Assembly: GCA_934047225.1 (NCBI GenBank)
Contig: OW203987.1
Span: 7,343,501 to 7,407,500, forward strand
Origin: Ypsolopha sequella
Lineage: Eukaryota; Arthropoda; Insecta; Lepidoptera; Ypsolophidae
DNA length: 64,000 nucleotides
Direction: 5' to 3'
Part shown: one piece after another, positions 1 to 11,372 of the stretch
Numbering within the stretch: position 1 is the stretch's first letter
Layout: every line of letters starts with the position of its first letter
The notes under the pieces: model-generated
Seen by the model: only the letters and a program-made list of their open reading frames with translations
Database searches by the model: none
What the model was told of the DNA's origin: nothing
Translations under genes and position numbers: made by a program

Positions 1-487
1 AATAAGTAAACTATAAAATGCTTACGCTAAAGTTTTACAAAATAATAATCTTTAGACTGTTGACTGTACAATAACTAAAGATCTGTCCTCAAGTACTGCT
101 ACTATAATATATCATACAATCAATGAAATATACGCACTCCACATAAGCGGTTTTTTTCTTTATAAATACGCCGCTCTGCATTCATTAAATCATCATCTAT
201 ACAGCTGTAGAGAGAAATCCCTACATTACGGTCCTTCGAGCCGGATCATAATGTAGGGATTTCTCTCTACAGTTCCATAGATGATTGAATGAATGAAGAG
301 CGGCGTATTTATGAAGAAAAACAACCGCTAATGTGGAGTCCGTATATTTCACTGATTGTACGATGATTGTTTTGCAAAATAAGTAAACTATAAAATGCTT
401 ACGCTAAAGTTTTACAAAATAATAATCTTTGGACAGTTGGCTGTACAATAACTAGAGATCTGTTCTCAAGTACTGCTACTATAATAA
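1..487. repeat. Direct repeat pair flanking a palindrome
   Basis: About 110 bases at 1-110 recur almost unchanged at 378-487; both contain AATAAGTAAACTATAAAATG and end near TACTGCTACTATAATA. The copies differ at only a few positions. They bracket the palindrome at 111-364, so the block reads direct repeat, palindrome, direct repeat. This could be a local duplication or the flanks of a composite insertion; the window edge cuts off what lies to the left. Confidence 0.75.
111..364. repeat. 254 bp palindrome with tRNA-Tyr-like core
   Basis: Two arms of about 120 bases are near-perfect reverse complements (left includes GAGAGAAATCCCTACA, right TGTAGGGATTTCTCTC). The centre at 230-247 reads GGTCCTTCGAGCCGGATC, which from memory is complementary to the 3' end of insect tRNA-Tyr. 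That is what a retroelement primer binding site looks like, and the arm ends carry TG and CA like LTR termini. A MITE with a chance core is the alternative. Confidence 0.65.
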
Positions 488-703
488 ACTTGGTAAGCAG
501 TTTTTAATACAATTTTCTCATTTATCTGCGAGATAATGGGTTTTATAATGCACTACATTATCAGTCGATCAATCAACCAACCTCACCGCGCTATCGGCGC
601 ACGTTAGAGTACATCAAGTTATATAATTAATACCAATATAAAGTCATATGCTATTATACAGCTTCCTTGATGTTGTTTTGTTTCTAAAGTCTGTGATTTG
701 TTT
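488..703. other. No recognised feature
   Basis: AT-rich sequence with no coding frame or repeat boundary that I can recognise. Confidence 0.4.
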
Positions 704-705
704 TA

Positions 706-1316
706 CAGTGTGTCCCTCGTACAAGTGCACATCCGAAAAGAGGTGAAACTAGACCTTATTTTATCGACAAAAAAAAATTTTTTTTTAGAAAATCTTTGTT
801 TTATAAATTTACGTTTTAAATTTTTTTTTGCCTACCATGGAGACTATGTATAAAATATGTCATAACTTTTGATCTATCGCGAGTAATGCAATGAAATAAA
901 ACTGTTATAATAATAGACGTTGCACACCAAATCAAAAACAAAACATAATCAAATACCATTACCATAAAAATAATATCCTAAAAGATTATTTCTATAATTT
1001 TTCCGTCTTTTTTTTCAGTAACAGTCAATTTTTTCAAAATAATTTCCCGCTTTACTGTACCTATACGTTTATTCGTATTTATCATTGCCTATTCCATTAT
1101 CTTTGTAACAAAAAAATACAACGTTCTATCATAAATACAATATTTTCTAGAGCGGTTAACCAAAGGCACTGCGCTCGCGTCCCATACAAAGATACCTAGG
1201 TGGAGTATTTTTTCAAGATGAAAAAAAAAACAAAAAAGAATTTTTCTTTGTTTTTGTCGATATATTTAGATCTAGTTTCACCCACTTTCGGATGTGCACT
1301 TGTACGAGGGACACTG
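706..1316. mobile_element. 611 bp MITE, TA target site (mariner-like)
   Basis: The ends are inverted repeats: left CAGTGTGTCCCTCGTACAAG, right the complement of CAGTGTCCCTCGTACAAGTG. Similarity continues inward for about 60 bases (GGTGAAACTAGA, then ATCGACAAAAA). A TA dinucleotide lies directly outside each end (704-705 and 1317-1318), as expected for the Tc1/mariner superfamily. There is no transposase frame inside, so it is non-autonomous. Superfamily is inferred from the TA and the CAGTG start. Confidence 0.75.
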
Positions 1317-1649
1317 TATTATGTTGAATATATTTTGGTAAAATTGCGCGTGTTGACTGAATGATCTCGTTATTTGACCACGATATAACAACGATAGTTC
1401 AAAAAATCTGACTAGTATTTTATCGACTAGAAAGACATTTTATGTTGTTTTATAGATTTCGCGAATCCATCCCGTTTTAAATACATACATCTTGTCTCTA
1501 CTTACTAATAAAATAAGTAGTAGATAAAAAAAGTCATATCTGTACTTATTTTACGAAATTTTAAATTAAGTGTGTTATTATTATCAAATAGATAATATTA
1601 AATTATTGTGTATTAAATAGAGTGATAAAAACCATATTTTTTATTTTAT

Positions 1650-1795
1650 TTGTCTGGCTATCAATCTGTCTGTCTGTATGTTCCGTTTTAACTCGAGAAC
1701 CACTCAACGGATTTGGATGCGATTTTCTTAATTATCATCGTAGTGACTTTAATCAACATAATAGGCTATAAGGGGTGTTGATAAAATAACTCTAA
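1650..1795 (+). repeat. Fragment of dispersed repeat shared with 22.4 kb
   Basis: The stretch with CAACGGATTTGGATGCG and, further on, AGGCTATAAGGGGTGTTGAT recurs at about 22465-22830. Phrases of this kind occur inside lepidopteran Helitrons. Neither Helitron end is visible here, so it is called a fragment. Confidence 0.5.
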
Positions 1796-1799
1796 TATT

Positions 1800-2690
1800 G
1801 AAAGACACTTCCACGCGATCTAAAGCTAGTTTTACAAAAAATTGATTACGAAAATGTTCATTCTCAGAGCTGGTAGGTATAAGATTTTTGGTTTTCCGTT
1901 TAGCTTGTAAGGTCAGCTATAAATACATGTGCAGTGCACTTATATGACTTCTAGCTGAATACTTGTAATATCTGTAAGTGCTAAGGTGTGTCAGAGAGAC
2001 AAAACCATTTATCCAATAAGTGCTCCCTCGTTGTTGACTGGTGCTTGATCAATATATTTGTTGACCCATCTACAAACATGTCGAAGGAAATATAATAGTA
2101 AAAGAAAAGCATTTAGGAAATCAGTATTTCGTAAACAGTCGAGCTACGAGAATGTTTAAAAAAGAATTAGTAAGGCATTTTACCAAACAGGAAATCAAAA
2201 GGAATATAAGTAGAAGTTTAACTTTTTTTTTTTGGTTTAGCTCTTGCCATTTGTCTGAATCATAGACGAATACAGCTTACAGACTCCTCATAACAGGCGA
2301 CCGATTTCTGTCAACACATCTGACTGAACCAGCAGATACAATTCGGTAGGCCAAACCAAAATGGCTTCTATATTCATTACATTAGAGTCTTCGTCTTCGG
2401 GAAAGATAAGTTTGTGGCGCTATACGTAAGATTGGAAGAGCCAATAGGATTGCAGTATCCCGTTTCGATTGTTGACAGAATTATTTGTACGCAAGATGTT
2501 GAACAATAGACGTCTTTCTGGGCTGTATTGTCTATGGTCTGAATTCACGTTTTATGGCATAAAATGAACGAACAAAAAACGTTATTTTAAACATACTTCG
2601 GTGCCTATGTCTCTGTGTATTTAGGCAGGCTTGTCGTAAAATTGGTATGGACGAGTCCAATATTATTTTAATTTTAGGAATGGAATGAAT
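1800..2690. other. No recognised feature
   Basis: No coding frame of note, no inverted ends and no match to other repeats in the window that I could see. AT-rich throughout. Confidence 0.35.
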
Positions 2691-2816
2691 TTATTTAATT
2701 TAGTCTATTTTTAATTTTATATTCTTTGTAGTTTGTATATATTTTAAGTATTATTTATAATTTAGTATTATTTATGTTATTTAAGTTTCTTGTTAATAAA
2801 ATTTCCCAAATACAAT
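2691..2816 (+). repeat. LINE 3' UTR copy (family B)
   Basis: About 110 bases beginning TTTATTTAATTTAGTC recur at 14310-14420 on the same strand and at 11100-11235 on the opposite strand. At 11.1-11.3 kb the block lies directly downstream of decayed LINE coding sequence, which identifies it as the 3' UTR of that LINE family. Here only the UTR survives. Confidence 0.6.
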
Positions 2817-5149
2817 ATAATATATAATATGTTAGTAAACAAATAAATGAATTGTATCTTTTGGAAAGTTGCTGTTTGTAGTAAGCGGGTACTTGTAAAT
2901 TTTTTAATTAAAATTAACTGTGCGATGATTTCATCGCGACGTGAACCGTGAACAATAGGTAATATAATAAGTCATAAACATCTTATTAAAAGTCTCAAAC
3001 AATTAAACAAATTGGTTTTTACCATTGCTACTCAAAAAAGAACTATTGGTTCACCGATAACGAATATCATTGCCGATAACAGTGAATAAAACGCCTTTTT
3101 TTCCACCGAGTGATAAAAAAAAAATTTTAATTTGTTCATAGGTCCTACCTTTCTGGGATAAGCAAAGTTATGTGACCAAACAGCTTTTTTTCTAGATCCA
3201 GTGGTACAAAACAAATGGCCAAGTTTGATTTTTTTTATTTCTTCATCTATATTATATTTTTCATATGTTGTTTTTTTCCTCTTAAAATAACTCAAAATCC
3301 CACATCTACTTTTGATAGTCAAATAAAAACACAAAAAACCTGCTAAAGGTGTTGGTTGGTTGATTGGATTATAGCTCAAATAAAAATATTATTACTATAC
3401 TATTGTTTATTTTCTCGCAGTCAATAGTAAAAAGAGAGTAAATAAGTTGTAAAAAAAAACATCTCGACGCTTGTATTCCTCGCTGCACTCAGGATTCTAC
3501 TTTAGAATCCTTCGCCGCTCTCGGGATCTAACTTTGTACCTCGAAGGAAATTTCCTTTTTTTTCACTTGTTGTTTAATCTACTATTTCCTGCATTTCATG
3601 ATGTTGCTGTTGATTTGATTACCTTATTGTTGTATGGGAGTAGACAAAACAATATTTCCAGCATTTTCATAACTAAAATTCTTTTCTACGGTTTCGTTAT
3701 CCTATCGGTTTTTATTTTGTTTTTAACGTGTTGTGGACCTGTTTAACGTATTTCGGACGTGTTAACGTATCTTGGACGTGTTTAACGATGTACTCTGCAC
3801 CCACAATTAGTTATTCCTTATCACTCACAATGTTTTAGTTTAGTGCAAGAACTCACAATATTTATGTATCTGGAAATACATAATTAACATAAACAATTCA
3901 ATAGTTTGTATTTTTTAGTTTACGAGTACATACATATACACACCTATACTCCCGCCTGTCTCCTAGATGGATATGCAGATATTACTGATTTCCATCTGCT
4001 GCGATCCTGACACGCCTCTTTCGCGTCTTCCCCATACATTTCTATTCCAGGCAATAAAAAAGAATCAGCTTTTTTCGGTCGAACCATCCAATGAAATTCT
4101 TGTATTTAATGTGCATGTGACTTTTTGCAATAAATGCATTGATTGCTATGAAACGTTGCAAAACTAAAACTAAATTTTGTACGGACCTTTAAATTTAGCT
4201 GTCAATTACAAAAAAAAACCTAAATTCATGACTGTGGGAAAAACAATTATTTCATTAACTAAAATAAAATACTCACTTTCAACGTTTTTGCTTGCCATTT
4301 CTTCGTAGTCACAAAACTTTGCTTCGAGTCACAATTTAAAATTCGAATTGCAAAACGCACTGATTACAATACGGTACAGTATTACAAATACGCGCACGAT
4401 TCGCGTAGACGACTGCTACGCGGCAGGACTCGCTACGAAAAGGCGCGCGCGCAGCTACGACAAAAATCAGCCGTAATATTTACACTTCTAGAAATAAATT
4501 ATCATGTGGAAATCTATATTTTATTTTTAGATTTAGATGACGAGTGCGTCTCGCGGCGTTCAAACTAGGAGTGACACGTTTTTCAGCGAATTTCGGCCGT
4601 CGTGATAAGTGGTAAATTATATAGAGCAAAACATTTATAGAGATGGATCGGTGGTGGAGCGCTTAGCTCATCGTCAGGAATAAGCCTTGCGAAGGATGTA
4701 CAGCCGTTTTAATAAGGTTTTATTGTGGGTTGGAGACGCGCTACGGTTCGGTAGCTCTGCAGTGACGTTTATTATTTTATACTACACCTGCTCGGAAAGT
4801 ACCTTCTTGCTTTTTTGAAAACGATGCAGAAAATAGGTTATTACTGTCATACAAATATGCAGGCGGGAAAAATGTATGAAAATCCATTGTTCACTTGCAG
4901 AAAAAGTATATGCAAATCTATTGTTGACGTGCTGTTTTTTTTTAATATAGCATGAGCAAGTGGCCAGTATCATTTTGCGAACTCGGACATAAAAACTTTT
5001 TGAATTTTGCATAATATGATTAAATTAGGTTACCTACCAAGAAGTTTATAACCAGGCTCTAGTATGTCAATTGTTACCTACTGATGTTATCAAAAGAAAT
5101 GAAAACGTTAACGTTTTTTGTTTTATCTGAATTTTAACTTAACTGTCTA
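2817..5149. other. Long stretch without a recognised gene
   Basis: Several short open frames exist (for example 3032-3379 on the minus strand) but none resembles a known protein and composition is AT-rich. A degenerate ~22 bp tandem motif built on GGACGTGTTAACGTAT occupies about 3728-3790. A GC-rich patch lies at about 4380-4460. A weak candidate first exon on the minus strand at 4277-4298 is discussed under findings. Confidence 0.35.
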
Positions 5150-5200
5150 TTTACTTTGTTTTTGGTGTGCAATAAAGAATATTGTATTGTATTTTAAATT
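5150..5200 (+). repeat. LINE-type 3' tail
   Basis: TGTGCAATAAAGAATATTG followed by repeated ATTGT units looks like a non-LTR retrotransposon 3' end: a polyadenylation-like signal and a short simple-repeat tail. No coding sequence is attached. Confidence 0.4.
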
Positions 5201-5792
5201 TGTAAAATTACTAGCTAGCTTCTGTCTAATGAAAGCTGAGAGTAAGTTTACCTGACACGGGTGTGGAAAGTAGGTACCTATATTATATGTTCATACGTCC
5301 AAGTGTTTTTAAACACACTTTGTCTTTTATTTTTCTCGTAGGTGTAGTATAAAGCACTATGTATCACTCGGGAGAAAGTGCGATTCCCAACTCGTATGTA
5401 TCGAGGCTCTTGGCTTCGCCTCGGGCCTCAAACTACACCCTCGTTGGTAATCGTCCCCTTTCTTCCCTCGGTGAACAATGTACTATTTTCTACTACCTTT
5501 AGTAAAAATATTCCATTACATACTCGAAATAAGTTTCGAAAATCGAATTTTCGAGGCCCGGTTGCGAAATAACTCTCAAGTTAGTACGAAATATTGTGTG
5601 AAATTTAATTTCATACTCGGTATACACACGAAATTATTTCGCAGCCTCGTAGTTTAGCGCCGCCGCCGACCGGCAGCCCAAGAATAAAAAAAAAGTATCT
5701 TGTCAATAAAACACATTTCTTAAAAAAAAGTAGTCTGAAATTCAAATTTAGAATTGTCAATTGTCTTTATGCGTCCTCTTAAATATACCTAA
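5201..5792. other. No recognised feature
   Basis: Mixed sequence with some CG-rich words but no recognisable coding or repeat structure. Confidence 0.35.
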
Positions 5793-6480
5793 CTAGCTTC
5801 GCCCGCGTTGGTTTAGTTTTTGTGAAGACAATCGAATCTGCCAATATTTTTCGGACCCTTAATTTTATAGAACGTATTTATTTGGACTCTGGTTTGAACG
5901 AAACTATTTATTGTTCTCTAAATTTAGTACGTAGTCAACCTGACTCTGGTTTGGAGTCTGGTTGTCATCATCTCTAATTTGATCGCCATGTAAAGTGTCC
6001 TTGGCGAGGCCGAAGACCAAGACCGATTCCGATTTTGAACGACATTTTTTTTTGTTTTCTGAATTAGTACTCTGCTAATGTGTCTTTGGCGGTCTTTGAT
6101 AACTGTTTTAATCCCCTAGTATAATATGTTGGCGAGGCTGAACACTTTTTCTTGTTCCCATGGGAACTGAGTTATGGAAAAAAGTAGCCTATATCCTATT
6201 CTAGGTTTAGAACTACATTTGTGCAAAGTTTCAGCCCACTCGGTTCAGTAGATACGGCGTGAAGGAGTAACATTTCATCACTTTTCTATAGGAACTTGAC
6301 ACCCCATTGCCATCTCATGGGAACTGGTTTAAGGGATAAAAATTAACCTATGTCCTATTCCTGGTCTAGAACTACATTTGTGCAAAGTTTCAGCCCAATC
6401 AGTTTAGTAGGTACGGCGTGAAGGAGTAACAAACATCCATACATACATCCAAACTTTCGCATTTATAATATTAGTAGGGA
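5793..6480 (-). mobile_element. Non-autonomous Helitron (about 690 bp)
   Basis: Read on the minus strand it begins TCCCTACTAATATTATAAAT, a 5' end I associate with lepidopteran Helitrons, and ends with GCGGGCGAAGCTAG followed by T. CTAG is the expected Helitron 3' terminus. The middle contains two diverged units sharing AACTACATTTGTGCAAAGTT. There is no helicase. The base before the 5' TC is T rather than the usual A, so that boundary is less certain. Confidence 0.6.
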
Positions 6481-6533
6481 AGTGGGATAGTGGGATTAAC
6501 AAAGCTTTAATACTCGTAGATACATGCTTTCTC

Positions 6534-6990
6534 TTAAGGCGATTAGTGTCACTAAATTAGCAACTCGATGTTTGTCGGTACGAATATCGACGGAAACGAC
6601 ATTGAAATAACGTTCATATGAGCGCAATGCGTGGTGGCTGTTACAACGCTCGCTGTGTCCTTGATAGGGCGAAATAGGAGAAAATAATACTTTTCACATG
6701 GACGTGATTGTTCGATTGAATAATCCTATGTTTTGTTTATAGCTATCAAGTTTATCTATTACTCAAATCAAACATGAATTAAATCGACCAAGCTGCTTAG
6801 GAGTAGTAGATAATTCAAGCCAAAAAACACCATTCAGTTGAAATTTATTTTCAAATAGAAATTTTGGTGGTATGTAAAAGAAAAATGTTGCCTATGTTGT
6901 CTTTGATAATTCATATGTATTTTTTTTCAATATTTTTGATTTGGCCATAAACAAGAAATAGGCCATAGAAAGTACACATTTGGCGATACT
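6534..6990 (+). mobile_element. TTAA-type MITE, copy 1 (truncated)
   Basis: It starts at TTAA (6534-6537) with GGCGATTAGTGTCAC. The roughly 450 bases that follow match, as reverse complement, the element at 55875-56326 (shared words include CCTTGATAG-GCGAAATAGG and CAAAAAACACCATTCA). The far end has lost the inverted repeat seen in the other copy. TTAA insertion suggests piggyBac mobilisation. Confidence 0.6.
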
Positions 6991-7995
6991 CTGAGATGAC
7001 CACAAAACCGAATACTAAATAATTTTCAATTTATGATGCAACTTAATCATCGCAGTCGATTTTAGTAGGAAACTAGATAAACCTGCCAAAACCTTGCCAT
7101 TGTACTTATTCAGGTTTCCCCCAAATTGGTGAGATCAATTTGGAATGATGTGTTGCATATTTTTTGTTTGTTTCAACGCAAAAAATGCCCGTCCGTTCGT
7201 TCGTGCAAAAACAAAATAAACGACGGAAACAGTAATTATACACACTTGTTATCGACGCCATTTTAATTTACACGGACAGTAACCTAAACATCATTATAAT
7301 GGGTTTTCTAACACTATCTTATGCAACAGAAAGAAGTTTCTAATACTGAAGAACATTTGATTAAAATAAATTAAAAAATTATTGCGATAGAAGCGCAGAA
7401 AAAAAGTAAATCTACATGTGAGGAGAGCTATAAACCCGAGACCGTTCATTTAAAATTGATTATATTAAATTGATTATTTATTTACACAGTTATGTTGGTC
7501 CAAGCGCTGCTTGTATGTTAGCCTTTTCACCCGACTTTGTTTGTGATTTAAAAATCACAAACAAAGTATATAATATAATAAACAAATATAGTAAACTATA
7601 TTGAAATTTTTACTGAAAACTACGCATGATTTACATTTAATTTACAGACATTATAGGTACTAAAATCGGGATTCTATTGCAAAATCTATTCATATATTTT
7701 TATATTTTTCTACTTCACGCAAATTACCAATACCTAAAAAAAATATATAAATATTTAAATTTAAATAATAATTACTGTTATTTATTAATTTTCAAATAAA
7801 TTATATATAGTTATCACATAAAGGGTAGTCTCTACCCAGGCAATGGGATTATGTTTTCCCACATTTTTTTCCAGACATTTCAGGGTTTTTCAAGAGTTTG
7901 TTGATAAGGAATCATACCGGGCGCTATACAAAGCCTAAATCCATATATAACACTTAATTTCTTGCAGCGGTTCTTCGGGGCCTGTTAAAAGGTTA
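6991..7995. other. No recognised feature
   Basis: AT-rich sequence with no supported gene. A short self-complementary stretch (TTTGTGATTTAAAAATCACA) lies near 7540-7562. Confidence 0.35.
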
Positions 7996-7997
7996 AA

Positions 7998-8225
7998 TAA
8001 AAGGACAAATTGTAGTCCTCAAGCAAGCAGAATCTCATCAAAATAAAAAAATAAAAATGTATTCGTTAAGATTTTTACATTTGCAAAGACCTTTCGTCGG
8101 GGCCCCGTGTTAATTACAAGAACTGAAGTACGGAAGGTTGTGAAATATAATTAGTCATATCACGAAATCTCTCGGATCGATTTTGATGGAATTCTGCTTG
8201 CTTGAGGACTACATTAAGTCCTTTC
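7998..8225. mobile_element. Small foldback MITE
   Basis: GTAGTCCTCAAGCAAGCAGA near 8011 has its reverse complement near 8190-8210 (TCTGCTTGCTTGAGGACTAC with one extra base pattern), flanked by AAAGGAC and GTCCTTT. The interior has no coding potential. Target duplication not resolved. Confidence 0.5.
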
Positions 8226-8349
8226 ATTTGAAATATGTCTTGATCTTGGCGGTGCTTGGACCGATAATACCCACTGTCATTTCGCATGAAAAAAGTTTTC
8301 GTAAAGATACGTATAAAAATTATTGGGTAGATACTTTCGATAACAGATG

Positions 8350-8700
8350 GTAAAGCTGATGCCGGGATCGACTGTGGAGGTACCACCATCTTACTTGGAG
8401 ACCCCCTCGAAGTGATTCGGGGGAGAGTTAGAGGAGCTCACAGGCAAAAAACCAGGAGGCTCACCATGCCTGGGACCGATGGATGGCGGTATATTCATCC
8501 TTAATAGCCAGGCCTTATATGGAACAGACAGGTGACGGGCTGCGGCGTCACTGGTGCGAGGGTTGCGGCACCGCGCTCACCAACCCGCCTGCCCAGCGTG
8601 TGTGAGTATGTGCAATTCTTCCAGGATGACCGCCGGGAGTGGCAAAGTCCTAGAAAGGCTTTTGTCCAGCAGTGGACGAACTAGGCTGATGGATGACTAT
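8350..8700 (+). repeat. Chimeric LINE-tailed repeat (family A), copy 1
   Basis: Begins GCTGATGCCGGGATCGACTG and ends GTCCAGCAGTGGACGAAC. Matching copies lie at 10725-10995 (+), 23103-23427 (+) and 26552-26885 (-). The last 80 bases resemble the 3' end of the LINE family at 20232-20468 (encoded motif WQ then VQQWT). The body is different, so this may be a non-autonomous element that borrowed a LINE tail. No intact frame. Confidence 0.65.
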
Positions 8701-8718
8701 CGATAAAGCAGGGGCCTT

Positions 8719-8852
8719 ATTGTCTAACTTCAACATTTATCACTATCGCTTTCAAAAGTACGCGTGATTGGCTAGATATGATGTGTCACGTCATTTCTAG
8801 CCAATCACGGTACATTTAAAACTGATAGCGAGATGTTAAAGTTTGAACTATC
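8719..8852. mobile_element. Short foldback MITE
   Basis: Left arm with GTGATTGGCTAGATATGA and right arm with TTCTAGCCAATCACGG are reverse complements; the outer parts (AACTTCAACATT and GATGTTAAAGTTT) also pair. Total about 130 bases. Confidence 0.55.
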
Positions 8853-9204
8853 TATCCGAAAGCGGGATATCATAAATGGGTAAAATGTATAAGGAATTTG
8901 TTTCACAATTACTTATTCAATCGAAACTCATAAAATATTTTTTCTCAACCATACATACTTACACTAAAAATAAGAATGTTATCAAACCAATAAAACGTTT
9001 GCATGAATTGTACACGGGAACGAACTGCTATTGTTATGTATTGATTATTGTTAGTTTTTATTCAATTCTTGTTGAGACATTTTTGTCCAATTTGAAGGCC
9101 TTCATTTTATTATTGTGGTGTATCCTGAGAGGGATTTTCTAATTTCTGCAGTCATATATTTACTTACCTAAACGTATTTTAAAAGTATAGGATATGTGGC
9201 ATAT

Positions 9205-9873
9205 ACTATAAAGCCAAAAAAGGGTGTATTAGAGATATGTTTGGAATTAAGTCAACAGAAAGCTGTAAACCATTCTTTAAAAACTACAAAATCCTTAGTT
9301 TTCCTTCATTATATATATTAGAAACTGCACTGTTGGTTAAAACAAATCCTGGTTTATTCAAATACACCTCAGAAAGAAGTAGGCGAAAACAAAGGGATGA
9401 GAGGAGAGCTTATATTCGTAGGCACACACTGCGCTCATGCGCAAAAATATACAACGTGTAACAGAAAGGTGTAACCATATTTGAAGAGGTTATTCAGTCA
9501 ATGTTATAGATTATAGAACAACTTTTACTATGGAACAAAACCTCAATCTCGAAAAAAAAATTTACTGTTTCATAGAAAAATGTAATGCCGCTCGGCTGAA
9601 ATGTATGGAAGGGCAGATTTTTTTTTTGAGATTTCAGGGTTGGCTCCATAGTAAAAGTTGTTCTATACCATTGACTAAATAAGCTCTTCAAATATGGTTA
9701 CACCTTTCTGTTACACCTTGAATATTGTATGGGTCCTCTAATACACAACAAAATTCCTAATAAGAATATCCGAGAGTTAGATGGAAATGAATTTAAAAAT
9801 AAGTTTAAAACAATATTGCTTAATAAATGTTGCTATACCATAGAAGAATATCTTCTCGATAATATAACTTAAA
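9205..9873 (+). pseudogene. LINE reverse-transcriptase C-terminus, split by a MITE
   Basis: Frame at about 9205-9450 encodes KKGCIRDMFG, then CKPFFKN and LSFPSLYILETALLV, a pattern typical of the region after the RT domain in CR1/Jockey-group LINEs. It breaks off at the 270 bp MITE at 9451-9720. The same kind of sequence resumes at 9737 (MGPLIHNKIPNKN, then NKFKTILLNKCCYTIEEYL) and ends at a stop near 9871. The MITE therefore inserted into a LINE that was already, or became, dead. A homologous remnant lies at 39330-40305. Confidence 0.75.
9451..9720. mobile_element. Long-TIR MITE (family M), copy 1
   Basis: Almost the whole element is an inverted repeat: it begins ACAACGTGTAACAGAAAGG and ends with the reverse complement of that sequence, one base changed. 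Other copies are at 25725-25988, 28800-29062 and 43759-44023. It sits inside LINE coding sequence. Outer bases TAT/ATA suggest a TA or TATA target. Confidence 0.8.
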
Positions 9874-9921
9874 GTAAGTACGAGTATATGCTGAGAGTGT
9901 ATTATAACTTGTATTCTAAAC

Positions 9922-10384
9922 TATACACAGTAATTAATATGGGCAAGATATATTTCGAGTCCTTTTGGACTCGGCATCAGTTGCATTGACAATAGATTGA
10001 CAATAGATATGACATTAAATATAAAAGACAATTTTTTTTTTTTTTTTTTTGTGTTTTATTGTTGTTTGTTAAGGCCTGGTCCAAAGTGGGCACCAAGCGA
10101 CCAGATGAATGAGGATTCCCACGTGCGAAGCTGAATATCAATAAGTCATTTCACCCGGCACTCACAGATATTCAGCTTCGCACGTGGGAATCCTCATTCA
10201 TCTGGTCGCTTGGTGCCCACTTTGGACCAGGCCTTAACAAACAACACTAAAACACAAAAAAAATAAAAAAAAATTGTCTTTTATATTTAATGTCATATCT
10301 ATTGTCAATCTATTGTCAATGCAACTGATGCCGAGTCCAAAAGGACTCGAAATATATCTTGCCCATATTAATTACTGTGTATAA
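9922..10384. repeat. 463 bp near-perfect hairpin
   Basis: Arms 9922-10139 and 10167-10384 (218 bases each) are almost exact reverse complements, with a 27-base loop. Arms carry TATACACAGTAATTAATATG at the outside and GCGAAGCTGAATATC at the inside. The main difference is the length of a T/A run. Transcription through it would give a long double-stranded hairpin. Either a foldback element or a recent inverted duplication; it lies in what looks like the 3' UTR of the LINE remnant upstream. Confidence 0.85.
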
Positions 10385-10399
10385 TTTATAAAAAAACAA

Positions 10400-10724
10400 C
10401 TATATATATAAATATTTATAAAGAAAAGCCGAATGGTAACATTATATTTTATTACTATTGTATTCTAAACATGACTTAATTTACACTTATTTTACTTGAC
10501 ATTTTTAGAACATAATATGACATATCATGTACTGTGGAATTAGGAATTGTGTTTGTTTAGATCTGTAATTTTATACTATTGTTTATTAGAATTAAATATT
10601 CAAATTGTGTAGGAGTCCGACTGATATTTACCAGAGGCACATGACACCTCTTTAATATTTGTATGCCTTTTAGGCTAAAACGTGATAGACCTAAGTTATT
10701 CATTTACCATCTTTTATATTTCAG
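10400..10724. other. No recognised feature
   Basis: Very AT-rich, possibly the rest of the LINE 3' UTR from upstream. No coding frame. Confidence 0.35.
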
Positions 10725-10995
10725 TTGGTAGAGCTGATGCCGGGCTCGACTGTGGAGGTACCACCATCTTACTTGGAGACCCCCTCGAAGTAATTCGGGG
10801 GAGAGTAAGAGGACAGCTCACAGGAAAAAAACCAGGAGGCCCACCATGCCTGGGACCGATGGATGGCGGAATATCCATCCCTAATAGCCAGGCCTTATAT
10901 GGAACAGACTGGTGACGGGCAGCGGCGTCACTGGTGCGAGGGTTGCGGCACCGCGCTCACCAAACCGCCTGCCCAGCGTGTGTGAGTATGGGCAA
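10725..10995 (+). repeat. Family A repeat, copy 2 (3' truncated)
   Basis: Starts GGTAGAGCTGATGCCGGGCT and matches copy 1 until GAGTATGGGCAAT near 10995, where the LINE-like tail seen in copies 1, 3 and 4 is missing. Confidence 0.65.
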
Positions 10996-11099
10996 TGATT
11001 CATGAAAATAAAAAACAAAAGAACATCAGCGTTTTTGTTCGCAGTTCTTAATTATGGTGGCCAAGAGTCTATATGTACACCTAAAAACAAAGTGAATTC

Positions 11100-11370
11100 C
11101 TAAAAATTTTATTTTCTTTTATTAACAAGGCACTTAAATAACATAAATAATACTAAATTATAAATAATACTTAAAATATACATTAACTACAAAGAATATA
11201 AAATTAAAAATAGACTAAATTAAATAAAAAATATTGTTTAAATCGCTGCCGCAGAGGAGGGTCCCCAGCAGGCTGGTGGCGTTACCTCGTTGGATTGCGA
11301 GGCTAATCCGCTGTCCGAGGTAGGCCCCAGCCCACCGATCACCAGAAGCGTCAACCAGGCGCGAGGTTTT
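11100..11370 (-). pseudogene. LINE C-terminal remnant with 3' UTR (family B)
   Basis: On the minus strand, 11370 to about 11240 encodes RLVDASGDRWAGAYLGQRI then SLAIQRGNATSLLGTL, a C-terminal motif of a lepidopteran LINE family. Directly downstream (11235-11100) is the AT-rich 3' UTR that recurs at 2691 and 14310. The 5' part is absent. Homologous coding remnants lie at 13726-13916 and about 25560-26040. Confidence 0.7.
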
Positions 11371-11372
11371 TA

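Noticed and set aside
3032..3379. 115-codon minus-strand frame
   Set aside because: No recognised domain, biased AT-rich codons, no splice or promoter context.
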